The notes: generated by a model from the letters alone, not told the origin. 64,000 nt of DNA from Lepturacanthus savala (GCA_030544235.1 JARUPU010000098.1:61001-125000), one strand, 5' to 3'; counted from the first letter of the stretch, positions 8,674 to 20,915 are shown. Numbers and translations: made by a program.

Positions 8674-8822
8674 AAAAACAAGATATTTAAAGAATATTTG
8701 GAATATTCAATCAAAAAATAAACTGATTTCAAAAGATAGAACAAAGAGAAACTCAGCCAGCATGAAATACCATTGGAAATGAATGCGGGTCATTTTTGAC
8801 CCATGTTATGCATTAGAGGGGG
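8674..8822 (-). repeat. Right arm of long subterminal inverted repeat
   Basis: Read as reverse complement from 8822 it begins CCCCCTCTAATGCATAACAT, followed by GGGTCAAAAATGACCC and a diverged copy of the left arm to about 8674. Only about 25 bp, essentially the terminal repeat plus a short spacer, separates it from the end of the element. Confidence 0.85.
8787..8802. repeat. Palindrome GGGTC...GACCC, right-arm copy
   Basis: GGGTCATTTTTGACCC is the exact reverse complement of the copy at 7580-7595. It lies in the right subterminal arm and is followed by ATGTTATGCATT. Confidence 0.85.
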
Positions 8823-8829
8823 TGTGCAT

Positions 8830-8847
8830 ATGTTATGCATCAAAGGG
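8830..8847 (-). repeat. Right terminal inverted repeat of the transposon
   Basis: Reverse complement of the 18-bp left terminus, with no mismatch. Unlike the left end, it is not followed by the GGGTC...GACCC palindrome. A second, subterminal TGCATAACAT copy begins only about 25 bp further in, whereas on the left the second copy is 188 bp in. Unequal left and right end architecture is also known from the founding piggyBac element. Confidence 0.93.
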
Positions 8848-8851
8848 TTAA
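8848..8851. repeat. Right TTAA target-site duplication
   Basis: TTAA follows the terminal GGG of the element, and the satellite then continues with AGGTGCTGCAG exactly in phase. Joining the flanks through one TTAA restores the monomer consensus without loss or gain. Confidence 0.95.
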
Positions 8852-9279
8852 AGGTGCTGCAGCCCCGAAACCGAAAATCATATAGAAATTGAACCAATTC
8901 CTACACCCCCCAGTTAAGAATTTAGGGTTAGGGTTAGGGTCAGGGTTAGACTAGGGTTAGGGTTAGGCTCAGCTTTAGGGTATAGAGAACGAAACTACCA
9001 GGTATATCCCTCCCAGTGATTTTAAAGGTGCTGCAGCCCCGAAACCGAAAATCATATAGAAATTGAACCAATTCCTACACCCCCCAGTTAAGAATTTAGG
9101 GTTAGGGTTAGGGTCAGGGTTAGACTAGGGTTAGGGTTAGGCTCAGCTTTAGGGTATAGAGAACGAAACTACCAGGTATATCCCTCCCAGTGATTTTAAA
9201 GGTGCTGCAGCCCCGAAACCGAAAATCATATAGAAATTGAACCAATTCCTACACCCCCCAGTTAAGAATTTAGGGTTAG

Positions 9280-12100
9280 GGTTAGGGTTAGGGTTAGACT
9301 AGGGTTAGGGTTAGGCTCAGCGTTGGGGTATAGGGAACGAAACTACCAGGTATATCCCTCCCAGTGATTTTAAAGGTGCTGCAGCCCCGAAACCGAAAAT
9401 CATATAGAAATTGAACCAATTCCTACACCCCCCAGTTAAGAATTTAGGGTTAGGGTTAGGGTTAGACTAGGGTTAGGGTTAGGCTCAGCGTTGGGGTATA
9501 GGGAACGAAACTACCAGGTATATCCCTCCCAGTGATTTTAAAGGTGCTGCAGCCCCGAAACCGAAAATCATATAGAAATTGAACCAATTCCTACACCCCC
9601 CAGTTAAGAATTTAGGGTTAGGGTTAGGGTTAGGGTTAGACTAGGGTTAGGGTTAGGCTCAGCTTTGGGGTATAGGGAACGAAACTACCAGGTATATCCC
9701 TCCCAGTGATTTTAAAGGTGCTGCAGCTCCGAAACCAAAAATCATATAGAAATTGGACAAATTCCTACACCTCCCAGTTAAGAATTTAGGGTTAGGGTTA
9801 GGGTTAGGGTTAGGGTTAGACTAGGGTTAGGGTTAGGCTCAGCGTTGGGGTATAGGGAACGAAACTACCAGGTATATCCCTCCCAGTGATTTTAAAGGTG
9901 CTGCAGCCCCGAAACCGAAAATCATATAGAAATTGAACCAATTCCTACACCCCCCGTTAAGAATTTAGGGTTAGGGTTAGGGTTAGGGTTAGACTAGGAT
10001 TAGGGTTAGGCTCAGCGTTGGGGCATAGGGAACGAAACTACCAGGTATATCCCTCCCAGTGATTTTAAAGGTGCTGCAGCCCCGAAACCGAAAATCATAT
10101 AGAAATTGAACCAATTCCTACACCCCCCAGTTAAGAATTTAGGGTTAGGGTTAGGGTTAGACTAGGGTTAGGGTTAGGCTCAGCGTTGGGGTATAGGGAA
10201 CGAAACTACCAGGTATATCCCTCCCAGTGATTTTAAAGGTGCTGCAGCCCCGAAACCGAAAATCATATAGAAATTGAACCAATTCCTACACCCCCCAGTT
10301 AAGAATTTAGGGTTAGGGTTAGGGTTAGACTAGGGTTAGGGTTAGGCTCAGCGTTGGGGTATAGGGAACGAAACTACCAGGTATATCCCTCCCAGTGATT
10401 TTAAAGGTGCTGCAGCCCCGAAACCGAAAATCATATAGAAATTGAACCAATTCCTACACCCCCCAGTTAAGAATTTAGGGTTAGGGTTAGGGTTAGGGTT
10501 AGGGTTAGACTAGGGTTAGTGTTAGGCTCAGCGTTGGGGTATAGGGAACGAAACTACCAGGTATATCCCTCCCAGTGATTTTAAAGGTGCTGCAGCCCCG
10601 AAACCGAAAATCATATAGAAATTGAACCAATTCCTATAACCCCCAGTTAAGAATTTAGGGTTAGGGTTAGGGTTAGGGTTAGACTAGGGTTAGGGTTAGG
10701 CTCAGCGTTGGGGTATAGGGAACGAAACTACCAGGTATATCCCTCCCAGTGATTTTAAAGGTGCTGCAGCCCCGAAACCGAAAATCATATAGAAATTGAA
10801 CCAATTCCTACACCCCCCAGTAAAGAATTTAGGGTTAGGGTTAGGGTTAGGGTTAGGGTTAGGGTTAGACTAGGGTTAGGGTTAGGCTCAGCGTTGGGGT
10901 ATAGGGAACGAAACTACCAGGTATATCCCTCCCAGTGATTTTAAAGGTGCTGCAGCCCCGAAACCGAAAATCATATAGAAATTGAACCAATTCCTACACC
11001 CCCCAGTTAAGAATTTAGGGTTAGGGTTAGGGTTAGGGTTAGGGTTAGACTAGGGTTAGGGTTAGGCTCAGCGTTGGGGTATAGGGAACGAAACTACCAG
11101 GTATATCCCTCCCAGTGATTTTAAAGGTGCTGCAGCCCCGAAACCGAAAATCATATAGAAATTGAACCAATTCCTACACCCCCCAGTTAAGAATTTAGGG
11201 TTAGGGTTAGGGTTAGGGTTAGGGTTAGGGTTAGACTAGGGTTAGGGTTAGGCTCAGCGTTGGGGTATAGGGAACGAAACTACCAGGTATATCCCTCCCA
11301 GTGATTTTAAAGGTGCTGCAGCCCCAAAACCGAAAATCATATGGAAATTGAACCAATTCCTACACCCCCCAGTTAAGAATTTAGGGTTAGGGTTAGGGTT
11401 AGGGTTAGGGTTAGACTAGGGTTAGGGTTAGGCTCAGCGTTGGGGTATATGGAACGAAACTACCAGGTATATCCCTTCCAGTGATTTTAAAGGTGCTGCA
11501 GCCCCGAAACCGAAAATCATATAGAAATTGAACCAATTCCTACACCCCCCAGTTAAGAATTTAGGGTTAGGGTTAGGGTTAGGGTTAGGGTTAGACTAGG
11601 GTTAGGGTTAGGCTCAGCTTTAGGGTATAGAGAACGAAACTACCAGGTATATCCCTCCCAGTGATTTTAAAGGTGCTGCAGCCCCGAAACCGAAAATCAT
11701 ATAGAAATTGAACCAATTCCTACACCCCCCAGTTAAGAATTTAGGGTTAGGGTTAGGGTCAGGGTTAGACTAGGGTTAGGGTTAGGCTCAGCTTTAGGGT
11801 ATAGAGAACGAAACTACCAGGTATATCCCTCCCAGTGATTTTAAAGGTGCTGCAGCCCCGAAACCGAAAATCATATAGAAATTGAACCAATTCCTACACC
11901 CCCCAGTTAAGAATTTAGGGTTAGGGTTAGGGTCAGGGTTAGACTAGGGTTAGGGTTAGGCTCAGCTTTAGGGTATAGAGAACGAAACTACCAGGTATAT
12001 CCCTCCCAGTGATTTTAAAGGTGCTGCAGCCCCGAAACCGAAAATCATATAGAAATTGATCCAATTCCTACACCCCCCAGTTAAGAATTTAGGGTTAGGG
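9280..12100 (+). repeat. Long-range duplicated block, copy 1
   Basis: Shares private variants with about 24,050-26,700: a hybrid GCTTTGGGG monomer (about 9662, and 24,431) followed by GCTCCGAAACC and ACACCTCCCAG, then CCCCCGTTAAG, GGATTAGGG, AGTGTTAGG, CATATGGAAATTG (11,343, and 25,926) and TATATGGAACG. The offset falls from about 14,770-14,780 to 14,583 across the block, consistent with one monomer more in this copy plus hexamer-number changes. The GCTTTGGGG/ACACCTCCCAG combination was seen nowhere else. Confidence 0.75.
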
Positions 12101-13689
12101 TTAGGGTTAGGGTTAGGGTTAGACTAGGGTTAGGGTTAGGCTCAGCGTTGGGGTATAGGGAACGAAACTACCAGGTATATCCCTCCCAGTGATTTTAAAG
12201 GTGCTGCAGCCCCGAAACCGAAAATCATATAGAAATTGAACCAATTCCTACACCCCCCAGTTAAGAATTTAGGGTTAGGGTTAGGGTCAGGGTTAGACTA
12301 GGGTTAGGGTTAGGCTCAGCTTTAGGGTATAGAGAACGAAACTACCAGGTATATCCCTCCCAGTGATTTTAAAGGTGCTGCAGCCCCGAAACCGAAAATC
12401 ATATAGAAATTGAACCAATTCCTACACCCCCCAGTTAAGAATTTAGGGTTAGGGTTAGGGTCAGGGTTAGACTAGGGTTAGGGTTAGGCTCAGCTTTAGG
12501 GTATAGAGAACGAAACTACCAGGTATATCCCTCCCAGTGATTTTAAAGGTGCTGCAGCCCCGAAACCGAAAATCATATAGAAATTGAACCAATTCCTACA
12601 CCCCCCAGTAAAGAATTTAGGGTTAGGGTTAGGGTTAGGGTTAGGGTTAGGGTTAGACTAGGGTTAGGGTTAGGCTCAGCGTTGGGGTATAGGGAACGAA
12701 ACTACCAGGTATATCCCTCCCAGTGATTTTAAAGGTGCTGCAGCCCCGAAACCGAAAATCATATAGAAATTGAACCAATTCCTACACCCCCCAGTTAAGA
12801 ATTTAGGGTTAGGGTTAGGGTTAGGGTTAGGGTTAGACTAGGGTTAGGGTTAGGCTCAGCGTTGGGGTATAGGGAACGAAACTACCAGGTATATCCCTCC
12901 CAGTGATTTTAAAGGTGCTGCAGCCCCGAAACCGAAAATCATATAGAAATTGAACCAATTCCTACACCCCCCAGTTAAGAATTTAGGGTTAGGGTTAGGG
13001 TTAGACTAGGGTTAGGGTTAGGCTCAGCGTTGGGGTATAGGGAACGAAACTACCAGGTATATCCCTCCCAGTGATTTTAAAGGTGCTGCAGCCCCGAAAC
13101 CGAAAATCATATAGAAATTGAACCAATTCCTACACCCCCCAGTTAAGAATTTAGGGTTAGGGTTAGGGTTAGGGTTAGACTAGGGTTAGGGTTAGGCTCA
13201 GCGTTGGGGTATAGGGAACGAAACTACCAGGTATATCCCTCCCAGTGATTTTAAAGGTGCTGCAGCTCCGAAACCAAAAATCATATAGAAATTGGACAAA
13301 TTCCTACACCCCCCAGTTAAGAATTTAGGGTTAGGGTTAGGGTTAGGGTTAGGGTTAGACTAGGGTTAGGGTTAGGCTCAGCGTTGGGGTATAGGGAACG
13401 AAACTACCAGGTATATCCCTCCCAGTGATTTTAAAGGTGCTGCAGCCCCGAAACCGAAAATCATATAGAAATTGAACCAATTCCTACACCCCCCGTTAAG
13501 AATTTAGGGTTAGGGTTAGGGTTAGGGTTAGACTAGGATTAGGGTTAGGCTCAGCGTTGGGGCATAGGGAACGAAACTACCAGGTATATCCCTCCCAGTG
13601 ATTTTAAAGGTGCTGCAGCCCCGAAACCGAAAATCATATAGAAATTGAACCAATTCCTACACCCCCCAGTTAAGAATTTAGGGTTAGGG

Positions 13690-15870
13690 TTAGGGTTAGG
13701 GTTAGACTAGGGTTAGGGTTAGGCTCAGCGTTGGGGTATAGGGAACGAAACTACCAGGTATATCCCTCCCAGTGATTTTAAAGGTGCTGCAGCCCCGAAA
13801 CCGAAAATCATATAGAAATTGAACCAATTCCTACACCCCCCAGTTAAGAATTTAGGGTTAGGGTTAGGGTTAGGGTTAGACTAGGGTTAGTGTTAGGCTC
13901 AGCGTTGGGGTATAGGGAACGAAACTACCAGGTATATCCCTCCCAGTGATTTTAAAGGTGCTGCAGCCCCGAAACCGAAAATCATATAGAAATTGAACCA
14001 ATTCCTATAACCCCCAGTTAAGAATTTAGGGTTAGGGTTAGGGTTAGGGTTAGACTAGGGTTAGGGTTAGGCTCAGCGTTGGGGTATAGGGAACGAAACT
14101 ACCAGGTATATCCCTCCCAGTCATTTTAAAGGTGCTGCAGCCCTGAAACCGAAAATCATATAGAAATTGAACCAATTCCTACACCCCCCAGTAAAGAATT
14201 TAGGGTTAGGGTTAGGGTTAGGGTTAGGGTTAGACTAGGGTTAGGGTTAGGCTCAGCGTTGGGGTATAGGGAACGAAACTACCAGGTATATCCCTCCCAG
14301 TGATTTTAAAGGTGCTGCAGCCCCGAAACCGAAAATCATATAGAAATTGAACCAATTCCTACACCCCCCAGTTAAGAATTTAGGGTTAGGTTTAGGGTTA
14401 GGGTTAGACTAGGGTTAGGGTTAGGCTCAGCGTTGGGGTATAGGGAACGAAACTACCAGGTATATCCCTCCCAGTGATTTTAAAGGTGCTGCAGCCCCGA
14501 AACCGAAAATCATATAGAAATTGAACCAATTCCTACACCCCCCAGTTAAGAATTTAGGGTTAGGGTTAGGGTTAGGGTTAGACTAGGGTTAGGGTTAGGC
14601 TCAGCGTTGGGGTATAGGGTTAGGGTTAGGGTTAGGGTTAGGGTTAGACTAGGGTTAGGGTTAGGCTCAGCGTTGGGGTATAGGGAACGAAACTACCAGG
14701 TATATCCCTCCCAGTGATTTTAAAGGTGCTGCAGCCCCGAAACCGAAAATCATATGGAAATTGAACCAATTCCTACACCCCCCAGTTAAGAATTTAGGGT
14801 TAGGGTTAGGGTTAGGGTTAGGGTTAGACTAGGGTTAGGGTTAGGCTCAGCGTTGGGGTATATGGAACGAAACTACCAGGTATATCCCTCCCAGTGATTT
14901 TAAAGGTGCTGCAGCCCCGAAACCGAAAATCATATAGAAATTGAACCAATTCCTACACCCCCCAGTTAAGAATTTAGGGTTAGGGTTAGGGTTAGGGTTA
15001 GGGTTAGACTAGGGTTAGGGTTAGGCTCAGCTTTAGGGTATAGAGAACGAAACTACCAGGTATATCCCTCCCAGTGATTTTAAAGGTGCTGCAGCCCCGA
15101 AACCGAAAATCATATAGAAATTGAACCAATTCCTACACCCCCCAGTTAAGAATTTAGGGTTAGGGTTAGGGTCAGGGTTAGACTAGGGTTAGGGTTAGGC
15201 TCAGCTTTAGGGTATAGAGAACGAAACTACCAGGTATATCCCTCCCAGTGATTTTAAAGGTGCTGCAGCCCCGAAACCGAAAATCATATAGAAATTGATC
15301 CAATTCCTACACCCCCCAGTTAAGAATTTAGGGTTAGGGTTAGGGTTAGGGTTAGGGTTAGACTAGGGTTAGGGTTAGGCTCAGCGTTGGGGTATAGGGA
15401 ACGAAACTACCAGGTATATCCCTCCCAGTGATTTTAAAGGTGCTGCAGCCCCGAAACCGAAAATCATATAGAAATTGAACCAATTCCTACACCCCCCAGT
15501 TAAGAATTTAGGGTTAGGGTTAGGGTTAGACTAGGGTTAGGGTTAGGCTCAGCGTTGGGGTATAGGGAACGAAACTACCAGGTATATCCCTCCCAGTGAT
15601 TTTAAAGGTGCTGCAGCCCCGAAACCGAAAATCATATAGAAATTGAACCAATTCCTACACCCCCCAGTTAAGAATTTAGGGTTAGGGTTAGGGTTAGGGT
15701 TAGACTAGGGTTAGGGTTAGGCTCAGCGTTGGGGTATAGGGAACGAAACTACCAGGTATATCCCTCCCAGTGATTTTAAAGGTGCTGCAGCTCCGAAACC
15801 AAAAATCATATAGAAATTGGACAAATTCCTACACCCCCCAGTTAAGAATTTAGGGTTAGGGTTAGGGTTA
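13690..15870 (+). repeat. HOR block with 3,756-bp spacing, copy 1
   Basis: Matches 17,446-19,626 at an offset of exactly 3,756. Anchors are CCCAGTCATTT (14,118 and 17,874), GGTTTAGGG (14,391 and 18,147), a fused short monomer (about 14,614 and 18,370) and a GCTCCGAAACC monomer (15,791 and 19,547). The match ends where one copy has an extra TTAGGG. A private CCCTGAAACC near 14,142 distinguishes this copy. Confidence 0.85.
14600..14640 (+). repeat. Fused monomer with core deletion, first of four
   Basis: GGGGTATAGGG runs straight into TTAGGG repeats instead of continuing GAACGAAAC, removing roughly 120 bp of core. TAGGG occurs at both ends of the missing segment (GTATAGGG and AATTTAGGG), so deletion across a 5-base direct repeat explains the junction. 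Same-structure junctions occur near 18,370, 20,883 and 53,961. Confidence 0.88.
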
Positions 15871-17445
15871 GGGTTAGGGTTAGACTAGGGTTAGGGTTAG
15901 GCTCAGCGTTGGGGTATAGGGAACGAAACTACCAGGTATATCCCTCCCAGTGATTTTAAAGGTGCTGCAGCCCCGAAACCGAAAATCATATAGAAATTGA
16001 ACCAATTCCTATAACCCCCAGTTAAGAATTTAGGGTTAGGGTTAGGGTTAGGGTTAGACTAGGGTTAGGGTTAGGCTCAGCGTTGGGGTATAGGGAACGA
16101 AACTACCAGGTATATCCCTCCCAGTCATTTTAAAGGTGCTGCAGCCCCGAAACCGAAAATCATATAGAAATTGAACCAATTCCTACACCCCCCAGTAAAG
16201 AATTTAGGGTTAGGGTTAGGGTTAGGGTTAGGGTTAGACTAGGGTTAGGGTTAGGCTCAGCGTTGGGGTATAGGGAACGAAACTACCAGGTATATCCCTC
16301 CCAGTGATTTTAAAGGTGCTGCAGCCCCGAAACCGAAAATCATATAGAAATTGAACCAATTCCTACACCCCCCAGTTAAGAATTTAGGGTTAGGGTTAGG
16401 GTCAGGGTTAGACTAGGGTTAGGGTTAGGCTCAGCTTTAGGGTATAGAGAACGAAACTACCAGGTATATCCCTCCCAGTGATTTTAAAGGTGCTGCAGCC
16501 CCGAAACCGAAAATCATATAGAAATTGAACCAATTCCTACACCCCCCAGTTAAGAATTTAGGGTTAGGGTTAGGGTCAGGGTTAGACTAGGGTTAGGGTT
16601 AGGCTCAGCTTTAGGGTATAGAGAACGAAACTACCAGGTATATCCCTCCCAGTGATTTTAAAGGTGCTGCAGCCCCGAAACCGAAAATCATATAGAAATT
16701 GATACAATTCCTACACCCCCCAGTTAAGAATTTAGGGTTAGGGTTAGGGTTAGGGTTAGGGTTAGACTAGGGTTAGGGTTAGGCTCAGCGTTGGGGTATA
16801 GGGAACGAAACTACCAGGTATATCCCTCCCAGTGATTTTAAAGGTGCTGCAGCCCCGAAACCGAAAATCATATAGAAATTGAACCAATTCCTACACCCCC
16901 CAGTTAAGAATTTAGGGTTAGGGTTAGGGTCAGGGTTAGACTAGGGTTAGGGTTAGGCTCAGCTTTAGGGTATAGAGAACGAAACTACCAGGTATATCCC
17001 TCCCAGTGATTTTAAAGGTGCTGCAGCCCCGAAACCGAAAATCATATAGAAATTGAACCAATTCCTACACCCCCCAGTTAAGAATTTAGGGTTAGGGTTA
17101 GGGTCAGGGTTAGACTAGGGTTAGGGTTAGGCTCAGCTTTAGGGTATAGAGAACGAAACTACCAGGTATATCCCTCCCAGTGATTTTAAAGGTGCTGCAG
17201 CCCCGAAACCGAAAATCATATAGAAATTGATCCAATTCCTACACCCCCCAGTTAAGAATTTAGGGTTAGGGTTAGGGTTAGGGTTAGGGTTAGACTAGGG
17301 TTAGGGTTAGGCTCAGCGTTGGGGTATAGGGAACGAAACTACCAGGTATATCCCTCCCAGTGATTTTAAAGGTGCTGCAGCCCCGAAACCGAAAATCATA
17401 TAGAAATTGAACCAATTCCTACACCCCCCAGTTAAGAATTTAGGG

Positions 17446-19626
17446 TTAGGGTTAGGGTTAGACTAGGGTTAGGGTTAGGCTCAGCGTTGGGGTATAGGGA
17501 ACGAAACTACCAGGTATATCCCTCCCAGTGATTTTAAAGGTGCTGCAGCCCCGAAACCGAAAATCATATAGAAATTGAACCAATTCCTACACCCCCCAGT
17601 TAAGAATTTAGGGTTAGGGTTAGGGTTAGGGTTAGACTAGGGTTAGTGTTAGGCTCAGCGTTGGGGTATAGGGAACGAAACTACCAGGTATATCCCTCCC
17701 AGTGATTTTAAAGGTGCTGCAGCCCCGAAACCGAAAATCATATAGAAATTGAACCAATTCCTATAACCCCCAGTTAAGAATTTAGGGTTAGGGTTAGGGT
17801 TAGGGTTAGACTAGGGTTAGGGTTAGGCTCAGCGTTGGGGTATAGGGAACGAAACTACCAGGTATATCCCTCCCAGTCATTTTAAAGGTGCTGCAGCCCC
17901 GAAACCGAAAATCATATAGAAATTGAACCAATTCCTACACCCCCCAGTAAAGAATTTAGGGTTAGGGTTAGGGTTAGGGTTAGGGTTAGACTAGGGTTAG
18001 GGTTAGGCTCAGCGTTGGGGTATAGGGAACGAAACTACCAGGTATATCCCTCCCAGTGATTTTAAAGGTGCTGCAGCCCCGAAACCGAAAATCATATAGA
18101 AATTGAACCAATTCCTACACCCCCCAGTTAAGAATTTAGGGTTAGGTTTAGGGTTAGGGTTAGACTAGGGTTAGGGTTAGGCTCAGCGTTGGGGTATAGG
18201 GAACGAAACTACCAGGTATATCCCTCCCAGTGATTTTAAAGGTGCTGCAGCCCCGAAACCGAAAATCATATAGAAATTGAACCAATTCCTACACCCCCCA
18301 GTTAAGAATTTAGGGTTAGGGTTAGGGTTAGGGTTAGACTAGGGTTAGGGTTAGGCTCAGCGTTGGGGTATAGGGTTAGGGTTAGGGTTAGGGTTAGGGT
18401 TAGACTAGGGTTAGGGTTAGGCTCAGCGTTGGGGTATAGGGAACGAAACTACCAGGTATATCCCTCCCAGTGATTTTAAAGGTGCTGCAGCCCCGAAACC
18501 GAAAATCATATGGAAATTGAACCAATTCCTACACCCCCCAGTTAAGAATTTAGGGTTAGGGTTAGGGTTAGGGTTAGGGTTAGACTAGGGTTAGGGTTAG
18601 GCTCAGCGTTGGGGTATATGGAACGAAACTACCAGGTATATCCCTCCCAGTGATTTTAAAGGTGCTGCAGCCCCGAAACCGAAAATCATATAGAAATTGA
18701 ACCAATTCCTACACCCCCCAGTTAAGAATTTAGGGTTAGGGTTAGGGTTAGGGTTAGGGTTAGACTAGGGTTAGGGTTAGGCTCAGCTTTAGGGTATAGA
18801 GAACGAAACTACCAGGTATATCCCTCCCAGTGATTTTAAAGGTGCTGCAGCCCCGAAACCGAAAATCATATAGAAATTGAACCAATTCCTACACCCCCCA
18901 GTTAAGAATTTAGGGTTAGGGTTAGGGTCAGGGTTAGACTAGGGTTAGGGTTAGGCTCAGCTTTAGGGTATAGAGAACGAAACTACCAGGTATATCCCTC
19001 CCAGTGATTTTAAAGGTGCTGCAGCCCCGAAACCGAAAATCATATAGAAATTGATCCAATTCCTACACCCCCCAGTTAAGAATTTAGGGTTAGGGTTAGG
19101 GTTAGGGTTAGGGTTAGACTAGGGTTAGGGTTAGGCTCAGCGTTGGGGTATAGGGAACGAAACTACCAGGTATATCCCTCCCAGTGATTTTAAAGGTGCT
19201 GCAGCCCCGAAACCGAAAATCATATAGAAATTGAACCAATTCCTACACCCCCCAGTTAAGAATTTAGGGTTAGGGTTAGGGTTAGACTAGGGTTAGGGTT
19301 AGGCTCAGCGTTGGGGTATAGGGAACGAAACTACCAGGTATATCCCTCCCAGTGATTTTAAAGGTGCTGCAGCCCCGAAACCGAAAATCATATAGAAATT
19401 GAACCAATTCCTACACCCCCCAGTTAAGAATTTAGGGTTAGGGTTAGGGTTAGGGTTAGACTAGGGTTAGGGTTAGGCTCAGCGTTGGGGTATAGGGAAC
19501 GAAACTACCAGGTATATCCCTCCCAGTGATTTTAAAGGTGCTGCAGCTCCGAAACCAAAAATCATATAGAAATTGGACAAATTCCTACACCCCCCAGTTA
19601 AGAATTTAGGGTTAGGGTTAGGGTTA
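17446..19626 (+). repeat. HOR block with 3,756-bp spacing, copy 2
   Basis: Repeats the 13.69-15.87 kb block in the same order, including the fused monomer. A further, shorter relative follows at about 20.26-21.78 kb (CCCAGTCATTT near 20,389, GGTTTAGGG at 20,660, fused monomer near 20,883), with one additional TCAGGG monomer before the GATCCAATTCC monomer. Confidence 0.83.
18360..18400 (+). repeat. Fused monomer with core deletion, second copy
   Basis: Same TATAGGG-TTAGGG junction as at 14.6 kb, carried along in the 3,756-bp-spaced block rather than formed independently. Confidence 0.87.
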
Positions 19627-20869
19627 GGGTTAGACTAGGGTTAGGGTTAGGCTCAGCGTTGGGGTATAGGGAACGAAACTACCAGGTATATCCCTCCCAG
19701 TGATTTTAAAGGTGCTGCAGCCCCGAAACCGAAAATCATATAGAAATTGAACCAATTCCTACACCCCCCGTTAAGAATTTAGGGTTAGGGTTAGGGTTAG
19801 GGTTAGACTAGGATTAGGGTTAGGCTCAGCGTTGGGGCATAGGGAACGAAACTACCAGGTATATCCCTCCCAGTGATTTTAAAGGTGCTGCAGCCCCGAA
19901 ACCGAAAATCATATAGAAATTGAACCAATTCCTACACCCCCCAGTTAAGAATTTAGGGTTAGGGTTAGGGTTAGACTAGGGTTAGGGTTAGGCTCAGCGT
20001 TGGGGTATAGGGAACGAAACTACCAGGTATATCCCTCCCAGTGATTTTAAAGGTGCTGCAGCCCCGAAACCGAAAATCATATAGAAATTGAACCAATTCC
20101 TACACCCCCCAGTTAAGAATTTAGGGTTAGGGTTAGGGTTAGGGTTAGACTAGGGTTAGTGTTAGGCTCAGCGTTGGGGTATAGGGAACGAAACTACCAG
20201 GTATATCCCTCCCAGTGATTTTAAAGGTGCTGCAGCCCCGAAACCGAAAATCATATAGAAATTGAACCAATTCCTATAACCCCCAGTTAAGAATTTAGGG
20301 TTAGGGTTAGGGTTAGGGTTAGACTAGGGTTAGGGTTAGGCTCAGCGTTGGGGTATAGGGAACGAAACTACCAGGTATATCCCTCCCAGTCATTTTAAAG
20401 GTGCTGCAGCCCCGAAACCGAAAATCATATAGAAATTGAACCAATTCCTACACCCCCCAGTAAAGAATTTAGGGTTAGGGTTAGGGTTAGGGTTAGGGTT
20501 AGACTAGGGTTAGGGTTAGGCTCAGCGTTGGGGTATAGGGAACGAAACTACCAGGTATATCCCTCCCAGTGATTTTAAAGGTGCTGCAGCCCCGAAACCG
20601 AAAATCATATAGAAATTGAACCAATTCCTACACCCCCCAGTTAAGAATTTAGGGTTAGGTTTAGGGTTAGGGTTAGACTAGGGTTAGGGTTAGGCTCAGC
20701 GTTGGGGTATAGGGAACGAAACTACCAGGTATATCCCTCCCAGTGATTTTAAAGGTGCTGCAGCCCCGAAACCGAAAATCATATAGAAATTGAACCAATT
20801 CCTACACCCCCCAGTTAAGAATTTAGGGTTAGGGTGAGGGTTAGGGTTAGACTAGGGTTAGGGTTAGGC

Positions 20870-20915
20870 TCAGCGTTGGGGTATAGGGTTAGGGTTAGGG
20901 TTAGGGTTAGGGTTA
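20870..20915 (+). repeat. Fused monomer with core deletion, third copy
   Basis: Same junction. The preceding hexamer run has a private GGGTGAGGG near 20,833, showing small divergence after the copy was made. Confidence 0.86.

Larger units (their letters stand above)
7562..8847 (+). mobile_element. Non-autonomous piggyBac-family DNA transposon with broken transposase
   Basis: This 1,286-bp element interrupts a satellite monomer at TTAA. Both flanks read TTAA (7558-7561 and 8848-8851), the target and duplication typical of piggyBac. The ends are 18-bp perfect inverted repeats starting CCC and ending GGG. Internally it holds subterminal inverted repeats of about 148 bp, two fragments of piggyBac transposase coding sequence (8010-8219 and 8401-8601, in different frames) and a retroposon tail between them. 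It lacks most of the transposase, including the N-terminal region, the stretch expected to carry the third catalytic Asp, and the C-terminal Cys-rich domain. It cannot encode its own transposase and would depend on one supplied in trans. Base composition is AT-rich at the ends, unlike the surrounding array. The superfamily assignment is firm; the exact family name is not determinable by eye. Confidence 0.95.
6592..9270 (+). repeat. Partial third copy of the 3,120-bp HOR, split by a transposon
   Basis: The match to copy 2 at +3,120 runs up to the TTAA at 7558-7561. It resumes after the transposon at +4,410, which is 3,120 plus 1,290. The 1,290 equals the 1,286-bp element plus one 4-bp duplicated target. 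Correspondence holds through the two TCAGGG-containing monomers (8911 with 4501, 9091 with 4681). It breaks near 9271, where this copy has one TTAGGG fewer and the following monomers differ in class. The HOR is therefore truncated or recombined there. Confidence 0.88.

Noticed and set aside
7562..8847. Intact, autonomous transposon
   Set aside because: The coding remnants cover only about 140 codons in two frames, with a stop and with regions for two catalytic residues missing.
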